DNA of 64,000 bases from Myrica gale (taxonomy: Eukaryota; Streptophyta; Magnoliopsida; Fagales; Myricaceae): contig OZ005609.1 in the NCBI GenBank assembly GCA_963930655.1, positions 16,565,001 to 16,629,000 on the forward strand. The letters run 5' to 3'. Of this stretch, positions 1-11,989 are shown piece by piece. The stretch's first letter is position 1. Every line of letters starts with the position of its first letter. The notes beneath the pieces were generated by a model, which was given only the letters and a program-made list of their open reading frames with translations, did no database searches and was not told the DNA's origin. The position numbers and the translations under genes are program-made.

Positions 1-2062
1 TTAAAATCTCGAGTGCATATTTCCTTTGACATATGGAGATTCCTTGAGATGATCTTGCAACTTCTATCCCCAAAATATATTTCAACTCCCCCAAATCCTT
101 AAGTTTGAATTGACTTTTTAGGTGTTGCTTCAGCTTATCAATCTCGGCAGCATCGTTCCCGGCGATAAAAAGGTCATCAACATAGACAAGCATCACTGTT
201 ATTCCAATTTTTTGTACGTTTGATGAACAACGAATAGTCAGCCTTGGACTGGATAAATCCGTGTTTTGTGATGACTATTGTAAGCTTGTGGTTCCATTGT
301 CTGGAGGCTTGTTCAAGCCCATACAATAACTTTTGCAGCTTGCATACTCGAGACTCCCCCCTTAGCAATAAATCCGGGAGGCAAGGTCATGTACACTTCC
401 TCTTCAAGTTCGCTATAAAGGAAAGCATTATTTATATCCATTTGAGAAAGAAACCACTTGTTTATTGCAGCTAGAGTTAACAAGCATCTCACAGTCGACA
501 TTTTGGCTATCGGAGAAAAGGTTTCAAAATAGTCCAAACCTTCTCGCTGTGTGTATCATTTTGCCACCAGCCTTGCTTTAAATCTTTCCACATTTCCTGC
601 TGCATTATGCTTAACTTTAAAGATCCATTTACAGCCTATTGGTTTCTTTCCCGGGGGTAGCTCAATTAATTCCCAAGTCTTGTTCCTCTCAAGTGCTTCT
701 ATTTCAGCATGCATAGCTTCTCTCCAATGTGGTATTTGTATAGCTTGTTCAAAAGTTTCAGGTTCGGACTCTATGGTAATAGACATGACATATTTGAGAT
801 AGTTTGGTGACAATTTTCCATAGTCAAGATAAGAAGAAAGATCATAGTTGTTACCTTTATTCTCAGGTTTTTCAGATGGAAAATTTGATGGTTTAGCCCA
901 AGAAGTGACAAGTTTGCAGTGGTAATCTCGAAGATAATATGGTTGTCACCGAGTCCTAGTGGATCTCTTTGGTTCGAAAGGTGACTGTTCTCTTATTTCT
1001 ATTTCTCCAATGGGAAGGACGGGATTTGTATCTGAATGTTCCACCCTCAGTTCATCCTCATCTAACGTTTGTATTCCAGGATCAATTGGGTTTTCTGAAT
1101 GAGTTGGCAGATCTGAGAATGGAAAATCTAAAATTGGATTTGCAATGACATGTGTGTCATCATGAATATGAACTGAAGGAGTGGGAAGCAGAGATAGAGT
1201 GGAGGTTTGTTGTTTGAAAGGGAATAATTCCTCATGAAAAACATCTCTTGAATTAAAAATAACTCTGTTTTGAAGATCATAGAGCTTATATCCCTTAATT
1301 CCATGAGGATAACCAATAAAAATACATCTTCGAGCTCTAGCATCAAATTTAGATTTTTGACCATATGTATTTGTGGCATAACAAAGGCATCCAAAAGTTC
1401 GAAGGTGACTGTATTTTGGAGGCTTGGAAAATAGGATCTGGTAAGGTGTCTTGTTGTCCAAATTAGGAGTGGGGATGCGGTTGATTAAATATGCTGCTGT
1501 GAGAATACAATCCCCCCAAAACAATAATGGCAAGTTGGCTTGGAATCTTAGTGCTCGAGCCACATTTAAGAGATGTAAATGTTTTCTCTCTATCACTGAG
1601 TTTTGCTGAGGTGTATGAATACAACTTTGTTGATGAATTGTGCCTTTTGAGGAGAAAAAAATATTTCATTTGAAACTCAGCACCTTGGTCTGTTCTGACC
1701 ATTTTGATTTTTTTGTCAAACTGAGTCTCAATGAGATTGAAGAAGGATTCAACAATTTTTCTGGTTTGAGCTTTGTTTTGCATCAAAAATACCCAAGTGT
1801 TTCGACTATGATCATCCACAATTGTAAGAAAGTATCTAGAACCATTTAGAGTTGAAATAGAAAAAGGACCCCACATATCCATATGTATTAGATCAAAACA
1901 ATCTGTTACAGCATGATTTTCTGAGGGAAAAGGCAAGCGTACTTGCTTAGCCAAGTGACAAACTTCACAATGGCTTTTCATGTCTGAGCGGAAAGCTGTA
2001 AGAATGAGAGGCAGACCGCGTAGTATGCCTGGTTGAGGAAGTGAGAAAACTGAAAAAGACAA
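1..2062 (-). mobile_element. Ty1/copia retrotransposon fragment, broken
   Basis: Minus-strand reading gives, in the usual copia order, an integrase core (LIHMDMWGPF, then VRTDQGAEF), the integrase-to-RT linker ([30 protein letters not shown]), and reverse transcriptase pieces ([30 protein letters not shown]). The left end runs off the window, so the 3' part (rest of RT, RNase H, LTR) is not seen. No LTR or gag is recognisable at the right edge near 2.06-2.1 kb. The coding region is spread over several frames with multiple breaks, so it is an old, inactive copy. Family assignment is firm from the domain order; the lineage within copia was not determined. Confidence 0.93.
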
Positions 2063-2601
2063 TGGCCTATAATTTCACTTGAATCGTTAACCCAGATGGG
2101 GCAGGATAGAAAAGCAGGACCGATTGCAGCTGATCCCGACTAACTTCACGTTGTCTTAGTTTAGTTGAAAATGTGAACGTTTCAACATAAAATGACTGGA
2201 TGTGTCATTGAACGCACTGCTTCAAGAATCAGCACGATCTAAAATAAAACTCCATGTGCACCTTTCCATTCTTTGGACGAAGAATTTTGGCAATTAAAAA
2301 TTAAATGACTAATTTCACCTTTACCCATTAGCTAAAGTTTTTGGAATAAGCAATGGTCTAAGAAAGAATGCATTCTTAAAACTTCAATTTTGCCCTTGAC
2401 ATATGGTGAGAAGATGATAAGACCAAAGACCAAAGGAAAGGAGAAGTGGATAATTCCCTTGAAGACCGAAGCAAACCTGGTATCTCTTTTCCTTCTAATC
2501 TTGATGAGATTGGTGCAGTCATTAAGACAAAACTATGATTCATGAATATGTGGAAGACGAAAAGAAACAAGTTGAACGTGCAACAAGGCAGAACAACATA
2601 C

Positions 2602-2888
2602 TTGTCATCTTCATCACTCCAGCATATGGATTGAGCGGACTCAACATGAACACAAGGCTGAGCGTCCCCCAGTTTGTTGTCCAGCTTACCAGATTCGATA
2701 ACCTGCAAATCCTCCAAAAGGATCACATAATGTTTCTGCACATCCTCTGCACTCTTCTTGCCTCCAACCATGGCTGCAACCACTTCCCACCGATCTGGGT
2801 CCTGTTCATCAACCACTGCCTAAGCCTGCTCAAACAATTTGTTCTCCTCCCAGCTCCACCCACACAAAAACTTTGGAAAATCATCCAT
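2602..2888 (-). pseudogene. RADIALIS-like single-MYB gene, first exon with in-frame stop
   Basis: From ATG at 2888-2886 the frame reads MDDFPKFLCGWSWEENKLFE, then after a stop it continues [20 protein letters not shown] and [17 protein letters not shown]. This is the single SANT/MYB repeat of the RADIALIS-like family, short plant nuclear proteins that compete with DIVARICATA-type MYBs; the tryptophans at WSW and DRW and the VGGK..EDVQ.HY signature are all present. Codon 23 (2822-2820) is TAG where relatives have a leucine codon, so one T-to-A change would explain it. The exon ends at a strong donor (GTATGT from 2601 downward). The second exon, which in relatives adds only a few residues, was not identified. 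It may be a pseudogene, a null allele of a heterozygous plant, or a sequence error. The rest of the exon is undamaged, which argues that any loss is recent. Confidence 0.8.
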
Positions 2889-4883
2889 ACTACTAGCACT
2901 ATACCACACCCTTGCTATCACTTGGATTCTTCGAGTACAAGAAGAAAGACCCAATAATCTAGTTACATTTTGGTATTCATCGAAGAAAAATAAATGGGAT
3001 GAGAATCCTTCATTTTACCTAGTGTGATTCTCCTGACCTGACCCTAACACCCGAGTCTTTGGAGGGGGTGTCAGATGTCTGTTATGAGCTGCAAATCTTC
3101 TCCTTATGTTTGTTTTTATTGAGGAGAACTTTTGTTTCAGAGACAACAGGCCCTCCTTAGATCAGATCTAAAACATATGAGGGACTAAATATATAATAAA
3201 CTAATCGCATGGAATCTTTGTATGATGTTTTGCGAGTTGATTCCTCGGGGCCAAAACTGGAAACCAGGGATCATAAACAGAAAAAACCCAATACTTTATA
3301 GCAAACAGCTCTTGCAAGACCAAGAATCTCTTTTCCTTATTCCCTCTCTGCTTTCTTTGCCAATTCAAGCTTTGGATACTAAAAAGGTAATAGCTCCGGG
3401 ACTACCGCATGACATGTAAATCTTCACAGAAGATTAGAATTTCATGAATCCAATAATGGAAAGGAAGTGATAGATTTCATCACACTGCCAATGTATCATC
3501 TCTCGAAGCTTCAATGTTTCTGCCTTGTAAGAAAAGAAAGAGACTTTTGAGGGTGGGATTACATAATATAATGCCTGATCTTTTCCGATATAATTCCAAA
3601 GCCATCTCCATTTTACGATTGTGTCACTTTCAAGGACTTTTTAGTGGGTAGAGAAAGACTTAAAGAGGTAAAAAGATGATGACCTCAAAAAATATATAGG
3701 AAATGTCTCTTTATTTATTTTGATTAGTTTTTAATAGTTGGATAGGGTGGTGAGTGAAAACAACAGCAGCCCCACCTTTTTCATGATTTTTTCACGTGCC
3801 AAATGACAATTTATCCTCATATTTTTTGTTACGATGACCTTATGAGGGTAAAATTGTAATTTAAAAGACCAAAAAATAAATTTCCTTCATTTTGATGGTA
3901 TTTTTTAATGAAAAATGTAAAGTATCTTAAATCAATAGTTGGTGTGTGTAATGTAACAAAAGTAATAGATAAATGTGTAAAGTATCAAAATCTCCGGAAT
4001 TAGAGGATGCAAAGTGAATTTTATGTACTTGCAAGGAAGAGTGGAGACATTTTTTCTAAGTCAACTTTGTGCGCCACAATTGATCTCAGCCAGCCTAGAC
4101 AATACAATCTCATGGCCCTCCCTCTCTCTCTCGCCCCCACCCGCACTTAGGGGGAGCAGCTGCTACCTGTCAATTACTTTGCTAGAAGATTGAAGTACTA
4201 ATCAAGACTGTATTATCTTTTATGTTAGGATTGCAAGACAGCAATCATGATGTTATCATCTTCTTCTGTGTGGGGGCACGCCTTCTCTTGGGTGAATTAG
4301 ATGAGAGAGGACGATTATTAATACCATGGGTATAAGGTTGGTGCGTCAGGACTGTTGAACCGAAAAATTCAAGCATTCAAGTGCTCCCCATATGAACTTC
4401 AAAGCAAATGATGAAATGCCAAAACCAGTTAAACTGAAAGCAACAAATACGTGTCAGTCAGTAACCCCTCCCGTTACGCGAATGGTAATCAGTTTCTGCG
4501 TCAAATAAGCCGGCACCAAATCCCAGAGCCCTGATGTGAAGCTTCGGCAATATTACCTACCTTGCGGCATGGTATAAAAGTATCTATTAATGACTCGAGA
4601 GAATAAAGAAATTTCACTATTAAATTGCAGGATCGAATGTCTCCCTTTTAAACCAAGAGATACAATGCAAATGGTCCCAGAAAGGAAGAATATTCAGTTC
4701 CAGTCTCGCTGAGCCCTCAAACGGCAGTTGGTGACTGAGTCTAAATAAGATGTAGCCTTAACTGGATAAGAGGAGTTACTTAAAATAACTCTTGCAAACG
4801 GCTTTGTTTGTTCCCTTTGGATGTCGGATAGTGAATGGGGGGATAAGCCCACGCAACCACATGTAATGAGTCAACATGAACAT
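2889..4883. other. Intergenic spacer, no gene seen
   Basis: AT-rich sequence with no supported exon on either strand. The part next to 2888 should hold the promoter of the RADIALIS-like gene, but I see no motif I would defend. A short pyrimidine-rich CTCTCTCTCTC tract lies near 4120. Confidence 0.5.
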
Positions 4884-4890
4884 ACCTTAA

Positions 4891-5040
4891 GGTGCGTTCG
4901 CACCAAAAATTTCACAAAATATTTCACCAACTCACAATAAAATACTATAATATAATCTCTCTCTCCCATAAAAAATATAAAAAATTACCTCTTCACTTTT
5001 TCACTAAACCCAATACCAAAAAATTTTCAACACAAACATA
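4891..5040. mobile_element. Short MITE-like insertion, about 150 bp
   Basis: The block is bounded by a direct 7-bp repeat, ACCTTAA, at 4884-4890 and 5041-5047, as expected of a hAT-like target duplication. The ends (GGTGCGTTCGCACC on the left, CACAAACAT on the right) are weakly inverted and the interior is AT-rich. Similar AT-rich blocks with TTTCAC and CTTCAC.TTTTTCAC words occur near 15.0-15.2 kb, suggesting a dispersed family. The inverted ends are poor, so this is tentative. Confidence 0.4.
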
Positions 5041-5217
5041 ACCTTAATAAAGTATGACCTCTCTTCATAAGTGAATGGAAAGAGTAATTTTCAATTGAAC
5101 ATACATAGAATGAAATGTAAAGATTACACAAGTTATGGTGTTACTATGATTTAAAAAAAAACAGTACATAATCAGCACCAGTTGAAACTCCATGGAACTC
5201 TACCAGTAAACTAGTAT

Positions 5218-8200
5218 TCAATGGGAGGAACTAAAAGATGCAATTGCATCCATTTCCTCTTGCAAAAGAAGAGCATCAACGAAGACACCCAGGTTTTCTC
5301 CCTGCATCACCTCATCTATTGCATGATGTGTGATGCCAACACGATGATCAGTGACACGCCCTTGAGGAAAATTGTACGTACGGATGCGTTCAGATCTGTC
5401 CCCACTGCCAATCTGTTAAAATCGACCATTTCTATGTCAATCTCAAAATAAAGGCTCAAACAATCAAGCCTAATATCCATGTCATACTCCCTTGTACCTG
5501 CTCTGATCGAAGTTTTGATCGACTGATCTGAATTCTAGACCTTTCCCTTTCATACAGCTTTGCACACAGAACCTTAAGTGCCTTGGCTTTGTTCTGACAA
5601 AAAACCCCAGGAAGAATAAAAGAGAATATGAGGGATGAAAAAATGTGACAAAAAAGGAAAAGAAGATCAAGATAAAGGCTACGAAGGAATAGTACGTAGA
5701 GCTCCCAGTTTGCATATTAGTTTATACTGCTTTCCAAATAATGAGGTTTAAAGAAATCCAACGTTGCCAATAAATAACAAGTATGCGAGCCTAAAACCAG
5801 AGCTATGTAAGCCTATGTCATAAAATAATTCAACAAGTTGTTCCTTTAACAGATACTAGGGCTGCAGAAACTATAGTCAGACAATTTGATATTTTTGAAG
5901 ACAGCATCACAACATTGATAATGTTTAGAGGCTATATTTCTCTAATCATTTAGTCGCAAAGAAAACGAACTATCTACATTAGAGCACGGTCTTAAAAAAA
6001 ATACCAAACAAAAGCAAAAAGGGACATGACATGACAAAGCATGATCCAACCACGGCCATACTTCATGATTTAAGAGAAGTATTTTTTTTTTACCCTGATA
6101 AATTCATCACTTACTAGTATAATTTATAGACTAGGTCAGGAACCAAAACTAGCAAATCTGTGCATCTGTTTAAGCGATAATAGTTTCTGAAATACGGGAG
6201 AAAAAGGGCAGTTATGTTCAAAAGCTTTAATAGGTAAGAGCGCAGAACAGTTACAGAAGTTCAGAAAATAATACCATATGCTGAGATCGCTCATCTTGTA
6301 TGGCCACTGTCATCCCAGTTGGAATATGAGTTATTCTAACAGCACTGTTGGTGGTATTTGCGTGCTGCCCACCAGAACCTCCAGATCTATAGGTATCAAT
6401 TCTCAACTCTTCATTTCTCAAGTGGACATCTACCTGCAGAATCCCAAAACATGTATCATACTTTCCTCGTATAAAAATTTAAACATCAAGAGAACAATAA
6501 ATCAGATATCCATCCTTGCATCATATTACACTATTGACAAAGAAAAAAAAGAAAAAAATATGCTCTTTAACTAAAAGAGAAGTTCCACGTGGAAAATAGA
6601 CAAGACTCTCCAGTATGCTGCATTCCACAATCATTTAGATAACATGTCACGCAAGATCAACTGAAAAAGTTGGCACCTCATCAGCCTGAGGAAGGATAGC
6701 AACAGAAACAGCACTGGTGTGAACACGTCCAGACTTCTCTGTCACTGGGACTCTCTGCCAAAAGGAAAATTTCAGTTGTTGGCACTCGATATCTGAACTG
6801 TGAGTTATACAGGTGGTCACGATTAAGGAACCTGAACTCTGTGAATTCCACTCTCAAATTTTAGTTTCCCATAAACCCCAGCCCCTGAGATTGCCGCACT
6901 AGCTTCCTGGAAAGGCAAACCACAAGTCAAAGCAAGGACAAATCACAAAAGATGAATTCATCTGTCAAAGAGAAAGTTCAAAGACAGACTACAGATTATC
7001 TAATAGTTTTTTACGTTCCATCAATTAATGGGCATTTTTTGAAGTTCAAGAAAGGGTCAAAGTTCATATTTGATGGAGGAAGGAGCATGCACCTTGTATC
7101 CTCTAAGATCAGACTCCGTTATATCTAGCACTTCAAAATTCCAACCTTTTTTCTGTGAGTACTTCTCATACCTGTAGCAATTCAAATGGGGTAACCATCT
7201 CCAGTGAGAACTTGAGAATATTTACAACCAATGATACCAAAACCTCTTCTGGTGACGTACACTTTAGATACGTTTCCTCGAACTTACATTTTAAATATGT
7301 CCATTGCGAACAAAGAAGCCTCTTCTCCTCCGGTTCCTGGTGGAACGTTACATCCATTATATAAAAAGAAATGCAATGGAAACTATAGGCCTAAACAAGA
7401 AAAAAGAACAAAACTTGGAACATCTTGACACCAAGGAAATAGGTCAGAGGAACACTTGGACTTAGATGTCTATCTTCCCAGGTTTGTTACCTGCTCTCAC
7501 CTCCAAGATAGAGTCTCTCTTATCGGCATCATCCTTTGGAAGTAAAGACTTGAGGAGCAAGCTCTGCAGCCTTTTCTCTTCTCCCATTGCCTGACCTAAC
7601 TCCTCAGTGACCATATGGAGCATGTCTTTATCTTCTGGACATTCAGCCATCAGTGACTTCAAACCATCGATCTCCTGCAGAAAGGAGAACAGACAAAGAT
7701 GAAATCACCACCCTAGCGCCCTAACCAATGAGCTAGTCAAAAACCATCAAAACACAGCAAGCATGGACATGTTGATATTTTTTGATGGTTTGAAAGATGC
7801 AAGACATAAACTGAGCGCATTGTCCTTGATGGTTTGGAAGGCTTTCATTTTTTCATTTGCGAATATGAAAATAATCACAAGCCGAAATTTTTTCTTGAGC
7901 AAAAAGGTTTATGCACCTTCCAGAAAAAGGGATGATGAGACCACGGTTGCAAAATGAAATACTAAAGACATTACTTGTTTTGCTAGCTCTTACAACTGAA
8001 AGAATAAAACAAGGATATTGGGAACATGATGGGCCTCAAAGCCTGTGACCTCGCCCACATTCGGATTCCATTTATTATTGATACTATGTAAGCATATAAT
8101 ACATACATTCTGAGAACACAATTATCAGCAATCAAGCTCAAAGGCAGACCACATGGTCTGGTCCGTATCTCGGCAATAGCAGCACACAGTAAGGCAACTA

Positions 8201-9017
8201 GACATGTGCAGTATCTACCCTAAAATCCCATCAAGAATTTATGCACGAAATTTGACATCAATTTTCAAGTAGAATTTTCACATATTCACAGTTGGAAATA
8301 GCTCACGAACACTTCCAACAAAAGAACAATAAAATGAAGACGCTCAGCAGTACGCAGCAGCAATTGTTTAACAGACTATAGTAGTAGAAGTGGCGATACC
8401 TTCTGTTGGGTCCTCAAGTCAGCAATAAGGTCCATACAGCCACTGAGATTCCTCAGCTCCTTATTGGCCCTCGCATACTCTGCCGGTGACGCTTCTGGCT
8501 GTCTTCATTCAACATCCACAAAATAACAACCATTTCTTTGTAAACGTTCTTTCCAATTTCATAAACTCCCTCTCCAATACCACCACCAAAAGAAAACACA
8601 GAAAGAAAAATAAATGGAAGGCGAATAATTATCTCCACTGCCGTGATCAGGATTACCTGGTTGATGAGATTGAGTAGAGAACTGGTCCTATGTTCTATAG
8701 CTGACAGCCTTCGTTCCATTATTCTAATGAGGTCCGGCGATAGCTGATGTTGCCGCATTTCTGTTATTTTTCGCATTTGTTCTCAGCAACCTCCATGTAT
8801 TTAACAGATACAAATTCTTTGCGGGGAAAAAAAGGAGAGGCAGAAGAAGAAACAGAGAGATAAAGGTACCGTTTGAATACGTGCGAAAATATGCTGCAAT
8901 CGGAGAAGGAAGAATACGGGCGAGAGGTGTGAAGCGTCGTGAAGTTCGAGTAGAGGATCCTAAATGTTCCACCGCCCTCACCAGATTACGCCACGCCAAC
9001 CCTCCATCCACTCTCAT
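5218..9017 (-). CDS. Mitochondrial peptide chain release factor 1 (RF1 type)
   Basis: This class-I release factor recognises UAA/UAG in the ribosomal A site and hydrolyses peptidyl-tRNA. Eleven coding exons join in frame with GT-AG borders: 9017-8870, 8760-8657, 8498-8400, 7674-7491, 7336-7288, 7171-7093, 6906-6832, 6754-6677, 6433-6275, 5593-5498 and 5412-5218, total 1266 nt, 421 aa plus stop. The N-terminus ([20 protein letters not shown]) is Arg-rich and lacks early acidic clusters beyond one Asp, as in mitochondrial presequences. The [14 protein letters not shown] stretch crosses the 7491/7336 splice. The stop-codon tripeptide is PVT (about residues 249-251; bacterial RF1 has PAT). The catalytic GGQ is at about 293-295 within [17 protein letters not shown], followed by DERSQHM and, after the splice, NKAKALKVL. 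The C-terminus carries [13 protein letters not shown]. Length matches the plant mitochondrial RF1 family (about 410-425 aa). No neighbour is functionally linked. It looks intact. Confidence 0.95.
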
Positions 9018-9700
9018 TCTTTCTTCTTCGGCTGAGGCCGATGTGGATGTGAAGCCACTCCTTGCCTAATCATCTTCAACATGAAGAAAAAATTAGATCA
9101 ATAACATCTCTCAGAAAATAGACTATGTGGTTCGATATATATTGACAATTGGATCCTATAGCATAGCAAATATTGATGAATTTGGATAGCTTTGAAGTTA
9201 ATGTGACGAAATTAGAAATTTGAGAAATCAGAATGATATTTTGCTGAGAGTAAAAAGTGATATTTTTCCCAAAATAATTTTATCCTTACTTTCCCTCAAA
9301 GTTATTTTCCCTTTCAAATAGTGAAAGAATCAAACCCCCCTCTCCATCCTAAAAAATAAATAAGAAGAAGAATTACACATGTAAAAATAGACAAAAAATA
9401 CCTGAATAATTTATTGAGATAACATATATAAATATACTCTTGCACAAATTTGTTTAGGATATATAAATTTATACAGATACAATTATGTATATATACATAA
9501 ATGATCTTCTTTGATAGATATATCTCTACATAATACAAACGGGTCCAATACGAGATATATTGTGGTTTGATTTTACATATAGGCACTCGACATCTTCAAG
9601 CTAAAGTAATGGTTGTCCTCATTTAAGAGTTATACTAATATGTATGTATGTATAAATATATCTGTGTGTGTTGGGAGGGGGGGGGCACCATCAAAAGCCG
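9018..9700. other. Upstream region of the release-factor gene, AT-rich
   Basis: No exon is seen. The stretch next to 9018 should contain the 5' UTR and promoter of the release-factor gene. From 9300 onward the sequence is very AT-rich and ends in simple repeats (TATG repeats near 9641, a GT run and a G run near 9663-9685). Confidence 0.5.
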
Positions 9701-9708
9701 CGCCCCAC

Positions 9709-10824
9709 TGAGGGTGAGTACCGGAATGGATGGGGCCATTCCGGTTCCGGTACTCACCAGAATGGGAATTTTCATTCCGGTTCCATTCGAACAGGAGTTT
9801 CCAGAAATGGAATCCGGAAATTCCAGTTCCATATACATTTACATAACCGTGAAGCAGGCGGAATCTAAATAAAAAAGCAATAGAAACACCTGCAACAAAT
9901 TTGGCAGGTTCAACCAATTGCCGAACCATATTCTGCCAGAAAGTCCCTCTCTACTTAGATTGGAAACCAGAGCATAAAATCATTCAGTATTCCATATGAA
10001 AACAATAAACCATCCAGCAAATAAACCTTGGTCTGCAAAAGACTTTTGTTCCCGCTTAAATCATCTAGCAAATAAACCATAATCCCTCTAACAACAGTAT
10101 ACAACATGCAAAAACTCATTTCAAATTTCCACCCACCGAACCAATTCCAATCAAACTCAAAACTGGGTCTTGCCACAAACTACCTTGCCCAGCTAAACGA
10201 ATCAGCAATGTAACATCGTCTGGACGACAAAAACGACCAAACCAAAACAGATAGAAGCTATCGAAAGATCCCCATTCGTAAATAAACTACAAACCCACAA
10301 CACAACAAACCCCAAAACAAAAAGAAAAAAAAATACCCAGTTAAGATTTCCAAGCCAAATGTCTCTGCACACGATCAAATTAGATCTGGTGAGCGATTCG
10401 GCCACCAAAACTCAACTGATGGCAGCTACTCGCGAGAGAGAGAGGTTTAGGGAGGGTCGGGAGAGAGCTGAGGGCTGTGAGATAGAGAGAGACGGAGATT
10501 TGGGAGGGAGGCTGGGAGAGACGGAGGCCGTTGGGAGGGGGGGGGGGGCTGTCCCTGGCGGCTGGGAGGTGAACTTAGGGCTGGGAATTTGTTTCTAGAG
10601 GTTCAGCCACGAAGAAGTGCTTCACTTGGTCGTTTCTTTCTTTTAAAAAAAAAAAATCTAGGTTCAAAGTCAAAACGGAATTAAATTTTTTTTAAAAAAA
10701 ATCAGTCTTCGGATTCCGATTTCGTAATTTTCTTAAAACAGCTTCAGGTATCGTAATAGGCCAGAATTATACTGAAATCGGAACTGAAAATTTCGACTTC
10801 AGTTAGAATAAATTCTCACCCTTA
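9709..10824. mobile_element. Non-autonomous hAT-type element with 8-bp TSD
   Basis: The element starts TGAGGGTGAG and ends CTCACCCTTA, so the termini are inverted at 9 of 10 positions. It is flanked by an exact 8-bp duplication, CGCCCCAC, at 9701-9708 and 10825-10832, the hAT hallmark. Subterminal repeats of CCGGTTCC/GGAATGG type fill the left 140 bp. No transposase frame is visible in the 1116 bp. The middle (about 9930-10600) does not look like transposon sequence: read on the minus strand it has a CT-rich leader, then MVAESLTRSNLIVCRD and a likely donor, like the 5' end of a plant gene. Capture of host sequence is an inference. Confidence 0.8.
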
Positions 10825-10829
10825 CGCCC

Positions 10830-10920
10830 CACTACAAAATTAGGAACAAACACTTTTACTGACGTGACGGTGATCGACTTTCAGTATGATGCCGGTGGCG
10901 TTTAGACCATGACTCTGGAC
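10830..10920 (+). mobile_element. CACTA-like terminus
   Basis: CACTACAAAATTAGGAACAA starting at 10830 has the canonical CACTACAA start of CACTA (En/Spm) elements, followed by short ACTGACG/GTGACGG words like their subterminal repeats. Its first three bases belong to the right-hand 8-bp duplication of the neighbouring hAT element. I found no matching TTGTAGTG end in the window, so extent and integrity are unknown. Confidence 0.45.
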
Positions 10921-11468
10921 AGTCCTAAATTACACAAGGGTGAGGTGCCCAAAATAATTGGTTTACTAAAGTGTTTTTTTTTTACTTTTTGAATTACGAA
11001 TATACTTCAAGTTAATCTAAAATTGGGGTTATGTAACTATTTAATCATTAAATTTTGACCCATTTTAGTAAATAGTTCCTAAACACTTTGAACTTTTTAT
11101 AAAAGAATCGTTTGGTCAAACTTCTATCTATAAAGTTAATAAGACATTTTCAATCATAAGCTTGACAATTGTCATCCAAAATTATACAAACGACAATTTT
11201 TCTCTTTAAAGAGAAACGTCGTCGTTTGAGGTGCCCAGAAACCCTACAAGTTTCGAGGCCCATTTCTCCTTCCCATTTTCGCAGACGGCAGCCCCCTCCC
11301 CCAAAATTTCTATGTTCTCCTTTCCCCCTCCCCGATCGGAGCTTATCTCCTCCTCCTCCTCCTCCTCTCTCTCTCTCTAGTATTGTTGTGATTTGGTTGC
11401 GATTTGTGAAAAAAAACGATGGAGATAGCGTGTGGGGACTTGGAGAGTGTGCATAATTGTAGTCTACT

Positions 11469-11591
11469 GGGTTTGTGGAATAGTGTGTGGGTTTGTTGAT
11501 ATTTGGAAAGCTTTTGCGATTTGGTTCATATTTGCTGCTGGGTTTGCATAATAGCGTGTGGGTTTGTTGATATTTGAAAAGCTTTTGCGAT
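11469..11591 (+). repeat. Imperfect tandem duplication, 71-bp period
   Basis: GTTTGTGGAATAGTGTGTGG at 11470 and GTTTGCATAATAGCGTGTGG at 11541 begin two copies of a block that each end with a TTTGGAAAGCTTTTGCGAT-like stretch (11502-11520 and about 11573-11591). A GC-rich stretch with CCGCCACCGTT and its inverse AACGGTGG follows at 11640-11760 and may fold into a hairpin. No gene is seen between 10920 and 11990. Confidence 0.6.
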
Positions 11592-11989
11592 GTGCTCTAT
11601 TGTGATTTTTGTGATCTACGGTGTAGGTGCCAGTAACCGCCACCGTTGAAACTATCACCGTTAAGGCCGGTTTCTTCCCTTAACGGTGGTGGGGGCGGTG
11701 TCCATTTTTGGACAACCGCCCATAGCGGTGGAGGGCATAATCGCCACTGCCACCGGTTATGTACAACCCTATGTGAAGTGTGAACTATTAACTTTGAAAA
11801 TGAAATGGTAACCGAATGAATTTTTTTGACAGAAATTATAAATTCAATTATCTATATAATCAATATGAAAAATAATGGACGATTTGTTAAAAATATATCA
11901 AAAACTATGTACCTACTTAATTATAAAAATCATCATAACCTTTTTAACACTGATACAACTCACTAACTTTTGCTCAAACAACTATAAAC

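Noticed and set aside
10359-10598. Plus-strand 79-aa frame rich in R/E/G
   Set aside because: It is purine-rich GA repeat; the minus-strand CT-rich leader interpretation fits better.
11169-11456. 95-aa frame with Pro/Ser runs
   Set aside because: Composition follows CTC/CCT repeats; no domain and no splice context.
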